Assembly: GCA_022577435.1 (NCBI GenBank)
Contig: JAKOON010000014.1
Span: 1,208,847-1,272,846 of the forward strand
Direction: 5' to 3'
Length of the DNA stretch: 64,000 nt
Origin: Embiotoca jacksoni
Taxonomy: Eukaryota > Chordata > Actinopteri > Embiotocidae
In this document: piece by piece, positions 45,820-58,530 of the stretch
How the letters are laid out: every line of letters starts with the position of its first letter
How positions within the stretch are numbered: position 1 is the stretch's first letter
The notes under the pieces: model-generated
Database searches by the model: none
Told to the model about the DNA's origin: nothing
Seen by the model: the letters and a program-made list of their open reading frames with translations, nothing else
Position numbers and translations under genes: made by a program

Positions 45820-48800
45820 CTGTAAGGGAGGGGAAAAAAATAAAGAAATAAAAAATAAAAAGAGAGGGGAAAGGACAAGGGTTCACGTCACATGCGTTTG
45901 CTTACAGAAGTTGAGGCGCCTACAAATACCTTTTCCGAACTTACTGACAATAAACCGACGGGAGTTTTAATCTCTTGAAGCACAACAACGGCTGCAAAAA
46001 AAACCAACAACCTTGGAGAACATCTCCAACATTTCCACCAGCGTTTGTTTGCCTCTCCTTCAGCCCTCACATCTATGTTTATAAAACCAGTTGGATGACG
46101 ACGCAGAGGTTTTTTCTTTTTCTTTTCTTCTATTGTTCCAGAAGCAGACCCTCACTGGAGGTTAGCGTCCTGTTTTGTAGGGAGTTAAGTGTTTGTATGC
46201 CTCGAGCAGCAGCGCCGTTCCCGCCGCGTTTTGCAGGCAGACAGTGAATGACAGCGCTGTCAGCGGCTCCCAGGAAACCAGAACAAATAGAGCTTCACCC
46301 CCTCTGTGTTTCTTTCCCTCCACCACCTCACCCATCTGTCCTCCCAACGAACACGTCTCGCGGCCTGAAGGGGGAACCGAGTCTTCCTCGGCTCAGACGC
46401 CACATCACACACCAGCTTCGCGGCGCGGCGGCCAGCTGTGAGCAGGATTTGGGTTCAATAGTCTTATTTACTCACATCTCTGGAAACAAATGCTTTATTT
46501 AAGGGTTCCTCCTCAGCGGTGGCGCCGATGAATGACACACCGTGAATATGAAAGTACACCGAGCTGCATTAGAAGAAATGAATTGTGGTTGTTTGTGTGA
46601 ATTATCAGGACTGAACTGGAGCGTCCCCAATTCAGATCCATTAAAAGGTTCGTGTATAAAGTTCTTACGAAGATACTTTCAATCTAAAGATTTGGAGGTT
46701 GTACCCAAGGGTTGGGTTTAAATCCAGGTCAGTTAAATACTCAGAAACAAATCTCACATTGAAATATCCATGAAGAGCAGTGGAGGAAACAGCATGCTTC
46801 TCATTGTTAGGGCAGGGGGTCGAATTCCGATTCGATTTCCGATTCGATTTGCCTTGATTATATCTTGATTAAAGGCCGGTATGTAACTTAACCATCGTTC
46901 TCTGCAGGACCGTTTACTCTCAGAAAGAAGAACCAGCTCAAAACTAGATCGTTTATATTTTGTATGCGTTGAACGCTGATTTCTAGCAGCCTTGTGACGA
47001 AGGACTGTTGTTTTTGGGGAACAAAGGAGGAGTGATTGATTGATATCCAGCCACGGGAAGCCTCGAACGGAGGATGTCAGTGTGGGTGGATAGATGGATC
47101 AAGAAAAGTGTAAAACCCTGATGCCAGTAAACGCCTCTGACAGATGATGTCAAACTGCCAATACGCTGGATGGATAGTTTGGTGAAGAACAATGACATTT
47201 GGAGAATTTGTTCTTTTACCTTGAAGACGTGACAAAGACAAACACGTTTAACCATCGTATCATATCTCTTACAGCTTGTGTCCTTTCCGGCTGGATTTAA
47301 AGGTTGTGACAATTAATTAGAAAGCGACTAAAACTAGCTGTGTTTTGCCTTGAAAAAAGGTTTTGATGCTAATTATTTTGACAAGGACTCCACTCTGAGC
47401 TCAGCGTTCACGTTTCATATTTTTCTGATTTTAGTGTAGTTATATAACAGACACAAACATGCAGTGAATCTGAAACTGGTTTCACTGACTGCCAACAAGC
47501 TGCTAACATATCACACCTGAATATGTGAGACTGACTGATTTAATACAGGACTTTTTTTTTTTTTAGGTTATTTGATATTAAAGTGATATTAACCTTCGAG
47601 GATAACTCTTATTTTATGCCTCTATTTATTGACTGATTTGATTGGTTGATATTTTATTAATATATTTATTAGGTATATTTGTAACAGGGACCATGTACAA
47701 AATACACAAAGTGAAAAGATGCTTTGTACCAGAATTTACAAGCTAATTTCCATCTGCAGTCTCTGGACAGCTGAGATGAAACTATACATTCAACTACAAT
47801 ACAACACACTACTCCATTATTTGTTTTATTTTTCTACCGTTTGATCCAGATTTCAACGTCCGAGATATTAAAAATGTCCCTGTTGGCATAATTCAAGTAT
47901 TTATGTATGTCGATCTATCTATCCATCTATTTATCCATCTAGTTGTTGCACAGTTGTGTCTGATTTTGAAATAGAGAGAAAAAAAACTTGCACAAACTCC
48001 TAAGTCTTGAAAACAAGCAGAATACCGGCAATCACACATCTTCAAAATATTGTGGGCAAAAAAACACAATAAATGACATTTTGATGAGCTGTAGTGTCTG
48101 TATTGCTGGTATTCTGTCAGACTAGTGCAGCATTGGCTAATCTATAAATCTATTCTTAATTACATCAGCATCCAATCAGAGCACCATCACCAGTTTCTGC
48201 TGCAATATGAGCCACAGAATGACATTTCTTTTGACCCAATAAAAACAAATGAAACACAAATCTGCTGCTCATTTTCTGACAACTGTTAGCTGCTCTGTTC
48301 TACTTGTTGAGCCTTTTATTATATAATCCTCACGTGCATGTTTTTTATTACCAACAAGCTTTACGTGAGAACTTGCTTTAAAAGTAAATCTCAACCTTTA
48401 AATGTGAATTTGTAATCAGTCTGTGCAAAACAGGTGAAGGTCTGCACATATTGCACAGTGATGCCTGTTATGTAATTTCACCAGTCACATCGTTTTGCAC
48501 TCGCGGTCATGCAAACATAAACAAATGTAAATCTCATCATTTCTCCCACAAAACAGTTTGTAGGCGAGGATGTAGAAATTCTAATTTATGCTCTATTTTA
48601 CAATCATTTAGCAACATTCACATGTACAGTATGTTGTGTACATGCAACTCTTCAAAAGGCTTTAAACATGCCATCCTCTTATCCCGGACCTGAGCACAAC
48701 ACTCATTTTATAAACAGGCACAACAGCTAGCAAACCTGAAACATGCTATTTGAGCTTCTGGTTGACGTCACATTGGCCTTTCATGAGGCTTGTTTGGAGC

Positions 48801-48838
48801 CCGGCTTCATTTGTATATATTTTAAATGAGTAAAACAC

Positions 48839-48873
<35 letters not shown>

Positions 48874-49985
48874 GCAGCAGCAGCAGTGTGCTCTTCTTGT
48901 TCTTGTTGCGTTTCAGCACTCAACCACCCTTTTGTCTGAGGTGTTGCCTCGAAATAATGATGCACACTCAGATCGAACTGACAACAAGCTCTGAACTGTC
49001 TTTAAAAAAAGACTTTCACTTTCTATCAGATATCTGCTTCCTGCCTCTCATTTAAGAGATGGAACACGACAGTAGATCCTTTTCCTTGTTGATGCGTTTT
49101 CACACTTCGTCTGGTCTTGCGCTCTACACACCGGTGTTATTTCCTTCTCTCTGAGTATTCTTCTTGTGTCCAGCAGCTGCAGAACGAGGACGGAGATAAC
49201 CCGACAACTTCCCCCGGAAAACTGTCCACTTAATTTCTACGTAATCCTCTGATCTATTTGTGATACGGACTACAGAGTGCATCCTGTTACTGAAGGGCAG
49301 CGTGAGCTGTATAGAAGTGTCACTAAACTACTTTCTGCACAAAAGAAAAAAAGAAAAATATGTGCAGGTCTTATGCGATTTGGAAAGTCTGTCACTTATT
49401 AATATAATGTGTGAGTATTAATTTCTAATATCTAGGGAACAAAGTTTCAGGAAAACCATTCTTATGAACGGACGGAGTGTTTTCATGCCATAACTTGTAG
49501 AAATAGACAAAACACAATATGAGCATGAATGAATGATTTCAACATACACTGAAAATTATAGCTCATATAAAAGGTAAAACCATCTATTCATACTTACGAT
49601 TGCTATAAATGACAAAGAAAAAGTAAGGGAATAAAAATCGCCCACTGTTCTTGAAGAATACTCAGGCAGGGTAAAAATACTGTCCTGTGAAAATATTTTG
49701 TACTGCCTTGATGTACACGGCATTTGTGTCTTTTATCTTTGAAGTTCTTGCAGAGGCGACACAAGATGGTTTATTCCAATTTGTCCTTTTTTCTCATCTT
49801 TGTTTTACTGAATCCTGCTTCACCTCGAGGTCAAGAACAAGAGGTTCGAAAAAAACAACAACAACAACAACAACAACAAAGAAGGCGTTTAACTGCTGCG
49901 GCAGCTCGGAGCCACTTCTGATCTGATCAGTCTGAACTCTACTCATCAGAACAGAAAGAAATGATGTGAGCAGTGAATGACGTAC
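45820..49985 (-). other. Intron 6 (within Ig3)
   Basis: A 4.2-kb intron. It has (CAA)n(CAG)n at 48838-48886, (AAC)n at 49854-49880, and a short tatc/catc run near 47910-47941. Otherwise nothing is recognised. Confidence 0.88.
48838..48886. repeat. (CAA)n(CAG)n microsatellite
   Basis: About eleven CAA-type triplets followed by five CAG triplets. Confidence 0.97.
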
Positions 49986-50103
49986 TGTGTCCAGGTGACG
50001 GTGGGTTCGGGGAAGCCATCTGCATCACAGGCCAGCAGAGCGAAGCTGCCGATGTCGGCGGTAGCGTTGACCTCTGACAGCCTGGCGCGGATGGTGGGAA
50101 GCA
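49986..50103 (-). CDS. ncam1: ncam1 exon 6: first half of Ig3
   Basis: The exon is 118 nt, the mammalian NCAM1 size, with acceptor tttatttctgtttcag and donor gtacgt. It reads VLPTIRARLSEVNATADIG, then LLACDADGFPEPTVTWT. It holds the first Ig3 cysteine, the core tryptophan, the conserved DADGFPEPT block, and the NAT sequon equal to the first N-glycosylation site of mammalian NCAM. It starts after one codon base and ends in phase 2; the split codon with exon 7 gives His. Confidence 0.95.
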
Positions 50104-51110
50104 CTGAAACAGAAATAAAGTGTTTGAAATGATATCTTAAAAAGGTTTTATCTAACTGACTGGTTGGCCACTTGTGAGCTGCCAAAAAGTAAATGTTAGG
50201 TTTCTAAAACGTGAATCGAAGCACCGATTTCTTTTTTGCTCGGTTTTGGTCTCCACCACCTAAAACAAATATTTTGTTCTTTAACTGCAGAGCTATGTTC
50301 ACTATGGAGATGTTAACGGTGGCTACTTGACGTTTATTTCCGTACAGATACTCTACAGTGTTTTAAAAAGGTTTTAAACTTTAAACAGCTGCCTGCTGCA
50401 CCCAAATACAACAAAATGAGAGTGAACCACAAAAGTAAAGTTCAGACTGTGAACAAGGTGATAGAAGTCGCTGGGAAGCTGAAGGAGCTGCAGATTCAGG
50501 TGAAGTTAATCGCTTATTTTCATATTTTCTCATACAAACGTAAACTTATTGTTTTCGTCACTGCTATGAATAAATAACTTTGCATTTGTAGGCAAATTAA
50601 TTCCTGTTTCTCTATTGTCTATTCTGATACACCAACACGATTACAGCCAGTTCTACTGGAACTGATTGTTTTTTACTTGTTATTTCCGGGAAAACTTTAC
50701 TTTGATTGATTACTCAGGAAATAGAGTTTGAAACCTACACAAACTTAAACTACCTCAATTTCCTGAAGAAAATCTACAAACCAATTTGTAGACAAACCAG
50801 ACAAATGTTTCTGTATTCTGTATATTGTATTACAGGCATTACAGGAAGATATCTTGTAGTCATGATCAATGAAAAGAAAAAAAAGGCAACTAAATCATTC
50901 AGAAACTTTCTCTGAGAAACACGGACATCAAAAACAAACTTCACACCCGTCTGTCCTGCAGGTGTTTGGACGTCTGACAGGTGTACAGACGAGCTGACTG
51001 ACAGAATCAGGTGCAGGAACCGGACTTCAGGACGTTTCCAGGGTCATCATTACCGCAGCCGAGTCCACAAACAGCAGCAGGGCAGGAGGTGACAGAGACG
51101 CAGCACTCAC
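50104..51110 (-). other. Intron 5
   Basis: A 1.0-kb intron between Ig2 and Ig3. I see no gene or repeat in it. Confidence 0.9.
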
Positions 51111-51248
51111 CATTAACGATGACCTTCATCGTCCTGAAGTCGATTTCTCCCCTGGCCATGACGCGCGCCTCACACACGTACATGCCCTCATCCGTCTTCT
51201 TGATGCCACGGATCTGCAGGTGGCCATTTTTCAGGATCTTAAATCGCA
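51111..51248 (-). CDS. ncam1: ncam1 exon 5: second half of Ig2
   Basis: The exon is 138 nt, the size I recall for mammalian NCAM1, with acceptor cttttgtttttag and donor gtgag. It reads VRFKILKNGHLQIRGIKKTD, then EGMYVCEARVMARGEIDF, ending KVIVN. The LQIRGIKKTDEG block is nearly invariant in NCAM1, and the exon supplies the second Ig2 cysteine. Ig2 takes part in the Ig1-Ig2 and Ig2-Ig3 contacts that build NCAM zippers. It ends in phase 1, and the split codon is completed by exon 6. Confidence 0.96.
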
Positions 51249-54200
51249 CTAAAAACAAAAGAAACGGCAAACAGAGAAGAGAAAGAAATCACGCACACTT
51301 CAAGATTAATACGATTATACTGTTGTTGTTTTTTAAAATATATTCAGCGCTTCATCTCCAGGTGAATTATATATTTATCCTCCTGCAAGCCACAAGTTAA
51401 AATTAAATGAAGGAGCACGGATGTATGTACTTATAAAAAGAAATAATAAAGAAATCAAAGATCTGAGGACACAGTCCAAACTGAAGCGTGAGATTAAGGT
51501 GTATTTTAAACTGAAGGACTTCATTTAAACTCTCAGACAGGAAGTTGACGCCAGATAAAAAAAAGTCTGTTATCTGCGGTAGTCTGGTTGTTGGAGCTAC
51601 GTGACACTCTGGCGACGCCACACATATTTTAGAGCGAGCTCAGAGCCTGAAGCTGTTGCATCTCTAATTAAACATCACACGGGGACACAGTGTGCCGTCT
51701 GAACTGGAAGCAGGTGTCGTTTCTCACGTTTCCGAAGACGAGCCGTCCAGCGTTTAGACAGAGCCGGGGCTCCGACCTCGGCACACGCAAATGTGTCTGA
51801 AGAGTCGTTATTGTTTCTTCCACTTTGAGAAAGAAAATCGGTGACAAGTCAACGTGCAGCTAGAAAGCTTATTTGAAGATTTCAGTTCCTCCACCTTCTC
51901 CACAAGAAGTAGCTCTGAATTAAAGAAACTCCGTCACGTGTGCCGTAAAATCACCTGATGCATGTAATTGTTTGCTGGAAGGGGATGTTGGTTTAGGAAA
52001 ATGGAAATAATATTATTGGATTTATGCAATTTATTGGACTGAAAATTCCACCTCACATACTATCGAAGCAGCTTTTTCCCAAATCTGGATGGTAAATACC
52101 AACATTTACTGTCTGGAAGATTTCTGAGGTATTATACGTTATATACGGGGTATGATATACGTTCAACTTTATATTTCTGATTCTTACTCAGATACATACG
52201 TTTACAGTTATTATCACTAGTTATTTTATGGTTAAAATGTTTTTTCGATCAGCATGTGAAATGAAGCTTTCTAGTAGTTTCACGCAGAAAAAAGCTGCTC
52301 GACAGATTTGAAGAAAAACGGTCGAGGGATTTCCTGCGAAAGCCACAATTTCAGATTTATGTGCAAATCAAACATAGTTTTGGACCTGAACCTGATGTTA
52401 AAACAAATGTATCATGAAATCAAAGATGTTTAGTTGCACATTTGAGAACATGAGTCCTTCCTGTGGAGGAGGAAGACGAGAATTATGGGATTAGAGAAGA
52501 GTTAATGGTGTTTTCTTTTCTTTTGTCCTTATTATGATGAATTAAGACCTTTTGGGTTAAATAAAATGTATATTAAAAATCCAGAAATGTTCTGGTGCAC
52601 TAATGGTCACTTGTTTAGCTTTAATGTTTATAACTTGTCTTTGAAAAAAAAACACCAGTTTGTTTACTTTCACATGAAATTCAGTTGTTATTTTGCCTCT
52701 GGATTTAGCTGTTAATGGTGTCTTTAAAGTCTGTTTGGTCCGGGCATATTGTTTATGCATGACATAATAATAAATCAGTCAATTAGTCTCCCTTCACAGA
52801 AGTACAGAAAGTTGTGCACTGAAATGTTTCAACCGTTGAAAAGTCCAAAAATGGACCCGAACAGCAGCTTTCCATTGTGTTAACTGGCTCTAAACACACG
52901 CCACTTTGACACATTAGCATGATAAACATCCCGTTCAACAATGCAAAAGGCAGCAAATGTTTTGGGTCAACTGCTGCTGCTGGGAGGAAAATTACATCAG
53001 CAGTTTTCAGTTTTCAGTGTCGGTTACAATTAGTGGTTTCTCCAGTGAAAAACACATTCCTACGCACAACACTGCGGAGACTCCGAGCTCCGCGGCGGTC
53101 AGCGGGGGAGGGAGGGGGTCACTCTGAGGTTAAACTAGGCAGAGTTCAAGTGTGAAGCGGGACGCTGGGCTCGCTCGCCCACAGCACAAAACTCCAACTC
53201 TCTCCGAGGAAGCTTTTTAAACAACGACGGTGATGTCTGTCCAAAGAAAGCAGCTTTTTTTTTTTTTCAGATTAAAATCCTTCACAAATATTGCACACGA
53301 ACACATCGACCGCGGCGTCGAGGCCCCCCCCCCCGTCTTTTCTAATTTCCTCTTTCCTCCGGGTCAGCCTGGATTCACGGCATTCAAACAAGAGTTGGTG
53401 GCATTCGTGTAAACATCTCGGTCCTGCAGCAGCGTTTCTGTGTGTACTTCTAAATACTTTCACTCTGCCGTGCTTCATTGCTCCAGAGGCAGAGGCAGAG
53501 ATTGTTTAGAAGATGGAAAGAAAAGAGATTATAATGCAAGAGCGGCTTGAGAAGTTTCTATAGATCCCTTCATGTTTTTTGTTTTGTTAGTTCCTGTCTG
53601 CCGTGACTCAGCACTGAATCCATGGTAACGGCTGCAAATCGAAGCTAATTACAGCCGCCTCTCTCTCTGTGTGTAAAAAGCGCAACCACCTTTTCAGAAG
53701 CTTCTTTTTCGAGCCTCGAGGCGGCGAAGGTTTAACATATCGGCGAGGTCGTGTACATTTAACGGTACAGTCACAAAACCACACCCGACTGTAAAAACAC
53801 CTCCACGCTCCCAAAACAACACCTTTGAATTCTGTGTTAGGAGTGTTATTTAAGTGTTAGGAGATAAATTAAGACAAGAGGACATTAAATAACCTGGTAC
53901 AACTCTGCTGTAGTTTGTGACAGCTTGTATTGGATTGTAAGCTCTTTGAGTCCCCCCTCCCTCCTCTGAGTTTTTTCTCAGCTATACTTCCCCCTCTCTT
54001 TGGGGAAATTAAACTCCAGTCTGCCCTCAGACGTCTCTTTCAGTGACAATAACCACTTTTCGCCCGGCCAAAACAAAAAAATACAATTTCCACATTCACG
54101 CACCTTCTATGAGGTCTAAAACTACTCCACCTCCCCCCCGCCCTGCCCCACGCCCCGTGAAAAATGCCCGGCTTTGTTCATAGATGATGGGCAGCAGGAG

Positions 54201-54381
54201 AGAAGGAGATGAGGAAGAGCGCGGCAAATTGATTGGAAAGCATGAAGTGGCAGACAGGCGTTGGCGGGCAGGTGAGGTGACGGCTCGGGGAGTCAAGAGG
54301 ATGAGGTGGCGTGGCAGGTTGGGAGGTGAGGAAGCAGCTCCAGCGGGTTTTTTTTGTTTTTTTTTATTCGAATCGGCTCAC
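51249..54381 (-). other. Intron 4 (within Ig2)
   Basis: A 3.1-kb intron, A/T-rich at 52000-52900 and more GC-rich at 53080-53800. No gene or recognised repeat. Confidence 0.9.
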
Positions 54382-54525
54382 CGTCAGTGGCGGCTTGGAT
54401 CTTGGAGCCTTTGTACTTCCAGATAATAGAAGCTGGCGGCGAGCTGACAACGTCGCAGACGATGTCGGCGTTGTCGCCCTCGTTGAACTCCTGCGGGCTG
54501 GGGGCGCTCTCGAAGGTGATCTTCT
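54382..54525 (-). CDS. ncam1: ncam1 exon 4: first half of Ig2
   Basis: The exon is 144 nt, the size I recall for mammalian NCAM1. The donor is gtgag. The acceptor is preceded by an almost pure poly-C tract ending ccccccacag. It reads QKITFESAPSPQEFNEG, then ADIVCDVVSSPPASIIWKYKG. It carries the first Ig2 cysteine and core tryptophan. The end of the exon corresponds to the mammalian heparin-binding segment KHKGRDVILKKD, but here reads KYKGSKIQAATD, with fewer basic residues. It is phase 1 at both ends. Confidence 0.95.
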
Positions 54526-55680
54526 CTGTGGGGGGACGGGGGGGGGGACGGGGGGCAAGACAAAAGCAAAACGTTAACTTTCAGAATGAGGCTTCTAAAA
54601 AGAGGAAACTCACATGTAGCATGATTAGAATGAGTGAAAAAACTCTTACGATTGATTAGCGGTGTAACGGTGCAACATATGGTTGATTTGATTGTTTTAA
54701 ATGTTTGAAAGTTTTATTGGTTTAGTTTAGTGCCGCGCCTTCAGCAACTTTAACGGGAACAAGCTGTTGCCATGGCAACATAGAGGCCACCTGGTTTTGT
54801 AAAGAGTTGTAGACAAACCCATTTCTTGGCATCAGCGGGGCCATCCCTATTCACGCAAATGTCTCTCGCTGACTGAGTGATAAAGTTACACTATTGGTGG
54901 ACCAAATGCCACAACTTCCTGTGTCTGTTTCAAATTAAAAGCCCGCATTTCAAATGAAAAGCCTTCCAAGCGTTTCAAACACAGTCGTGCCGTCTGCTGG
55001 CTTTTGACCTGGATCTCGTCTCGACACAGGGATGGTTTTATCTTCAATCTTTGAGAGCTTCACATAAAACATACTTGAGAGCGCACCCGACGAAATATCA
55101 ATATCCAAGACTTCCCTAAAAAGAAATGTTTTACTTGGTTCAGTCTTGTTTGTCAGTCAGTTTTGCTTTTACACACCAACAACTCTGGGGTCACTAAATG
55201 TTACATTCAATTTCAACTAAATAGCCTCAAGCACGCAGCATCTAGAGTCAGTCCAACCCTTTCTAGTAGAAATTACATGTATATTCTACTAAACGTTTTT
55301 TGCTACAAACATAGAAATGGAAATGAATCACTGGCTGGATTTTGTTGTTAATACCAGTGAACATAATCCACACAGCATTAATGTAAATATAAAGAGACAG
55401 GGTAAGCTGTGCAGGAAGTGCCGAAGTATCTGTACTGTACAGAGGGAGTCGTTTATTCTACCAAACACTTGATACGATTTGCATTTGAATATTTATTTTT
55501 CTGAGAATATTAAATGTCACCCTTCTCTTTGAACGTAATGCCAAAGCATCACTCAAAGAGAGCTCTTGTGAAGACTGCGTTGGGTTAATACAGCAATGTT
55601 GATTGGTACTATGTGAAAAACTTAATCCAAGCAAAGTCAGAGGAAAGAAAAAAAAAAATGCAAAAGAAGCTGAGACTTAC
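54526..55680 (-). other. Intron 3 (Ig1 to Ig2)
   Basis: A 1.2-kb intron. Its 3' end is a C-rich tract (G-rich on the plus strand, 54530-54556). The part around 54700-55060 resembles repeats seen in other fish (block caaattaaaagcccgcattt), but this is uncertain. Confidence 0.88.
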
Positions 55681-55890
55681 GAAAGATCTTCACTTGTACG
55701 GTGGCCTGGGCCTCCTTGTCGCCGTTCCTCGCCACGCACTTGTAGATGCCGGCGCTGTCCACGTTGGCGTGGTAAATGGTGAGAGTCGACGTGGCTTCAT
55801 CGTTGCGGCTCACGAAAATGTCCGGCTGGTTGGGGAGGATCTTCTCGCCGCTGGGGCCGTACCAGTCGATGTCTTTAGCATCTCCCACCA
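55681..55890 (-). CDS. ncam1: ncam1 exon 3: second half of Ig1
   Basis: The exon is 210 nt, with acceptor ttctgttttccag and donor gtaag. It joins exon 2 in phase 1 to give CEVVGDAKDIDWYG, then STLTIYHANVDSAGIYKC and a tail ending VKIF. It holds the Ig1 core tryptophan, the D-x-G-x-Y-x-C motif and the second disulfide cysteine. The Tyr in TIYHAN matches mammalian Tyr65, the other Ig1 residue used with Phe19 for homophilic contact with Ig2. No N-glycosylation sequon is present. Ig1 with Ig2 forms the distal adhesive tip of the ectodomain. Confidence 0.96.
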
Positions 55891-56303
55891 CTGGAAAACA
55901 GAAGAAAGAAGCGAGTCGGCAAGAATCCTTCAAGGAGCTCAACAGCTGACTTGTAAAAACTGACCAAGTCATGGGTTTGAAAAATGTGATTTCTGCTTTG
56001 CTACTTTCCCCTACCATTGTCTTGAAAGATTCAAAATACAAACATACTCAAAGAACTGCAGTTACGTCCAGTAACTACTATTTTTTGCCCCCCATCCCAT
56101 CATTAATTACATCAACATTATTCGTAGAGACCGCACCATAGCCCTCATTCACTCCATATGTAACACAAAGGTGATATGTCTGTTTTTATTTATATCGGGT
56201 TGCTTCTTAAAATATAAAATACAGATATTTGCACCATTTTTAAAGGATTTATAAATGTATTTGTAATGATTACTGGAATGAGTGGGCTTTGCTGACTCTA
56301 GCA

Positions 56304-56383
<80 letters not shown>

Positions 56384-58455
56384 CCAAGTGACAGAATTTG
56401 AACCAAGACAAACACACGTGATGTTTCTGCAGATTGTGCCAACTGGGTGAAAGGACAGCAGGTAAAGGGGGGAAATATTATTGCAACCACTGGGCTGCTG
56501 TTCGTATCTGTGCGTGCCAGAATAATGTATTTATATTCCCCAAAATCCCCAATGTAGAATATCACCAAACATGTGGAACCACTTTAAGAGGTTTAAGCAG
56601 GACTCTAAGCTCTCATGATACAGTGTCAGTGAACATAAACCGAAGACCAAGAGATGAAACACAATAAAAGAATAATAAATCAGGTATTCTTAGTATAGTG
56701 GTGACTATGAAACATCATTGTGAAATCAAAACCCATCTCGCTGCAGCAGATGTCTAAATATGTACGCTAAAACATAAAAAGAGTGGCATAAATCATTTTT
56801 ATTTTCTCTGTAGCATTATTCAGAAGGAGATAACTTTGACTAAAAGAAATATCAAACAATTTTTCTACATGATTCATTTTTTATAAAGACGAGCGCAATG
56901 TTTTTTTGTTTCCCTAAGAAATATTAATGGTATGTCGTCTCTCTGAGGAACACAAAGGGCTCTGAAGACATTTTGACACGGTTCAACGGGAGAATTTGAG
57001 TTCAAGATGAAGCTGAATTTTCTTCATAGAACAATAAAATATCCCCCCAAAAAAATCAATCGCTCTAATATAAAATGTAAAGGCTTCATATTCAACATGC
57101 ACAAAGGCACTGAGCTCTGCTCGTGTGGCTTCATTCTCGTGGAAGGTTTCTACAAGTGGCAGCGAACTAACAGGTTATTAGTGGATGTCAACTGGTTCCT
57201 GTTTAAGTCTGGTAACCTTTTTAAAAGGTGAATTCACCCAAACTACAGGAAAAATAATCTTTTACTCGCATCTGGTGGGTTTTAGGCCTGCAGATCATTT
57301 GTATTTTTTTGGACAAGGCTCCAAAGATAGACCAAATATCCAACTTTTATATGTATGACTCATTTCACAAATACCAAAAGTCACTTTTCATGCCAAATTC
57401 TGTTTTTCCAAAAACAATTTAACCAATGATGCGTTTTAGTAATTTAGGCCTTTAATTTGATGCTCAAAAGTTGCATTTAAATGAAAATAAATCAACAGAA
57501 GTGTCCATATTAAGAAAGATTGACCAAGTATAGAGGAGCTAGTATAGTTTTCTGCTCACAATAAAAAAAAAAAAAAATAAAAAAAAAAATAAAAGTTTTG
57601 TGTGAGACAGTTGTCGTGGTGATTTTGGGCTGTTAAACTAAACTAATCTGATTACAGCATCACTGAAAAACCTGTTACAGGTGCAAAAAAACCTCTATCC
57701 CTTCCCACCCTCATTTAACTGGTGCATCCTTATTGAACGTGACTCATCTCTTTCTGTCAACTTCTCTCTAACTACAGCTGCATCTTAGTCTTTTTGGCTT
57801 GAAAGTAACCAAACATTTTTAAAAACCTGTCACAGTATCTGGGACAATTAACGTTGAGGTCAAAAAGGAATGTCTCAAACTGGACGATCCGTCTTGACGT
57901 ACGTGAGTCCAGACTTTGTGTACTTCCGGTCACCTTTGTTGTATTTTGTCAGAGGAACAAATAAAACCAAAACTACATGCATGGATGGAAACCTTTTGTT
58001 TTTCTTTGCAATTTGGGGGAACAAAGTTAATTTATAAGATCTCAGGTCTGAATTTATTTGGCCCCCACTGGTGTCATGGTTCAATGTGAGGCTAAAATGT
58101 TCTATAATGCCAGACAGCTGGGTTATCTAATGTAAACACTTCCTGTATCTCGAATAAGCTGACAAATGCACATTCACCTCTGAAAACAGAGAGAAAGCCG
58201 ACGACCTCTGTTTCATTATCCTTTCAGATGGCTCCTCTCCCCCTCCTCTTCCTAAATCCTCCTTCTTTACCTGACTGTGATCTCATCTTCCCGCCGCCTC
58301 CTCAGAATAAGAAGAACATCTTCACACTGCTACACCAGCCTCATTATTTAACCTGCCATGTATCACTTTTTATCAAACAACCTCAATTAATACTGCCAAT
58401 ATTGCTGGATGAGGTGACATTTGCATCAAGCTGTGTTTAATGAGCTCGCTCTTAC
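55891..58455 (-). other. Intron 2 (within Ig1)
   Basis: A 2.6-kb intron with a (TG)39 microsatellite at 56305-56382 and an A-rich tract at 57561-57595. No gene is seen. Confidence 0.9.
56305..56382. repeat. (TG)39 microsatellite
   Basis: 78 bp of uninterrupted TG dinucleotides. Confidence 0.98.
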
Positions 58456-58530
58456 CTTCGCACAGGAAAAATTTGGATTCTCTGACGCTGATCTCCCCCT
58501 GTGTTGGAGTGATTTCCACCTGAATGGCAG
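58456..58530 (-). CDS. ncam1: ncam1 exon 2: start of mature protein, first half of Ig1
   Basis: The exon is 75 nt, as in mammalian NCAM1. A pyrimidine-rich acceptor ending ccaaccag precedes it and a gtaag donor follows. It reads IQVEITPTQGEISV then RESKFFLCE, closely matching the NCAM N-terminus that begins mature Ig1. It supplies the first Ig1 cysteine. The phenylalanine before FLC matches mammalian Phe19, which contacts Ig2 in the Ig1-Ig2 homophilic interface. The exon is phase 1 at both ends. The signal peptide would come from exon 1, which lies beyond position 64000. An open frame continues upstream through the acceptor and is listed as a separate observation. Confidence 0.95.

Larger units (their letters stand above)
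172..58530 (-). other. ncam1: ncam1 gene, partial (neural cell adhesion molecule 1)
   Basis: This is an overall gene span on the minus strand from exon 2 to a candidate poly(A) signal. Fifteen constitutive coding exons join in one open frame of about 700 codons. Approximate residues from the start of exon 2: Ig1 1-95, Ig2 96-189, Ig3 190-282, Ig4 283-380, Ig5 381-473, FN3-1 474-572, FN3-2 573-674, GPI tail 675-700. NCAM is a cell-surface homophilic adhesion receptor of neurons and muscle and the main carrier of polysialic acid. N-glycosylation sequons are visible in Ig3 (NAT), Ig4 (NQT) and Ig5 (NIS, NYT, NCT). The motif AENQQGKSK in FN3-2 and the presence of a VASE exon favour NCAM1 over NCAM2. 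The signal-peptide exon and the transmembrane/cytoplasmic exons are outside the window. Which teleost copy (a or b) this is cannot be decided here. Confidence 0.95.
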
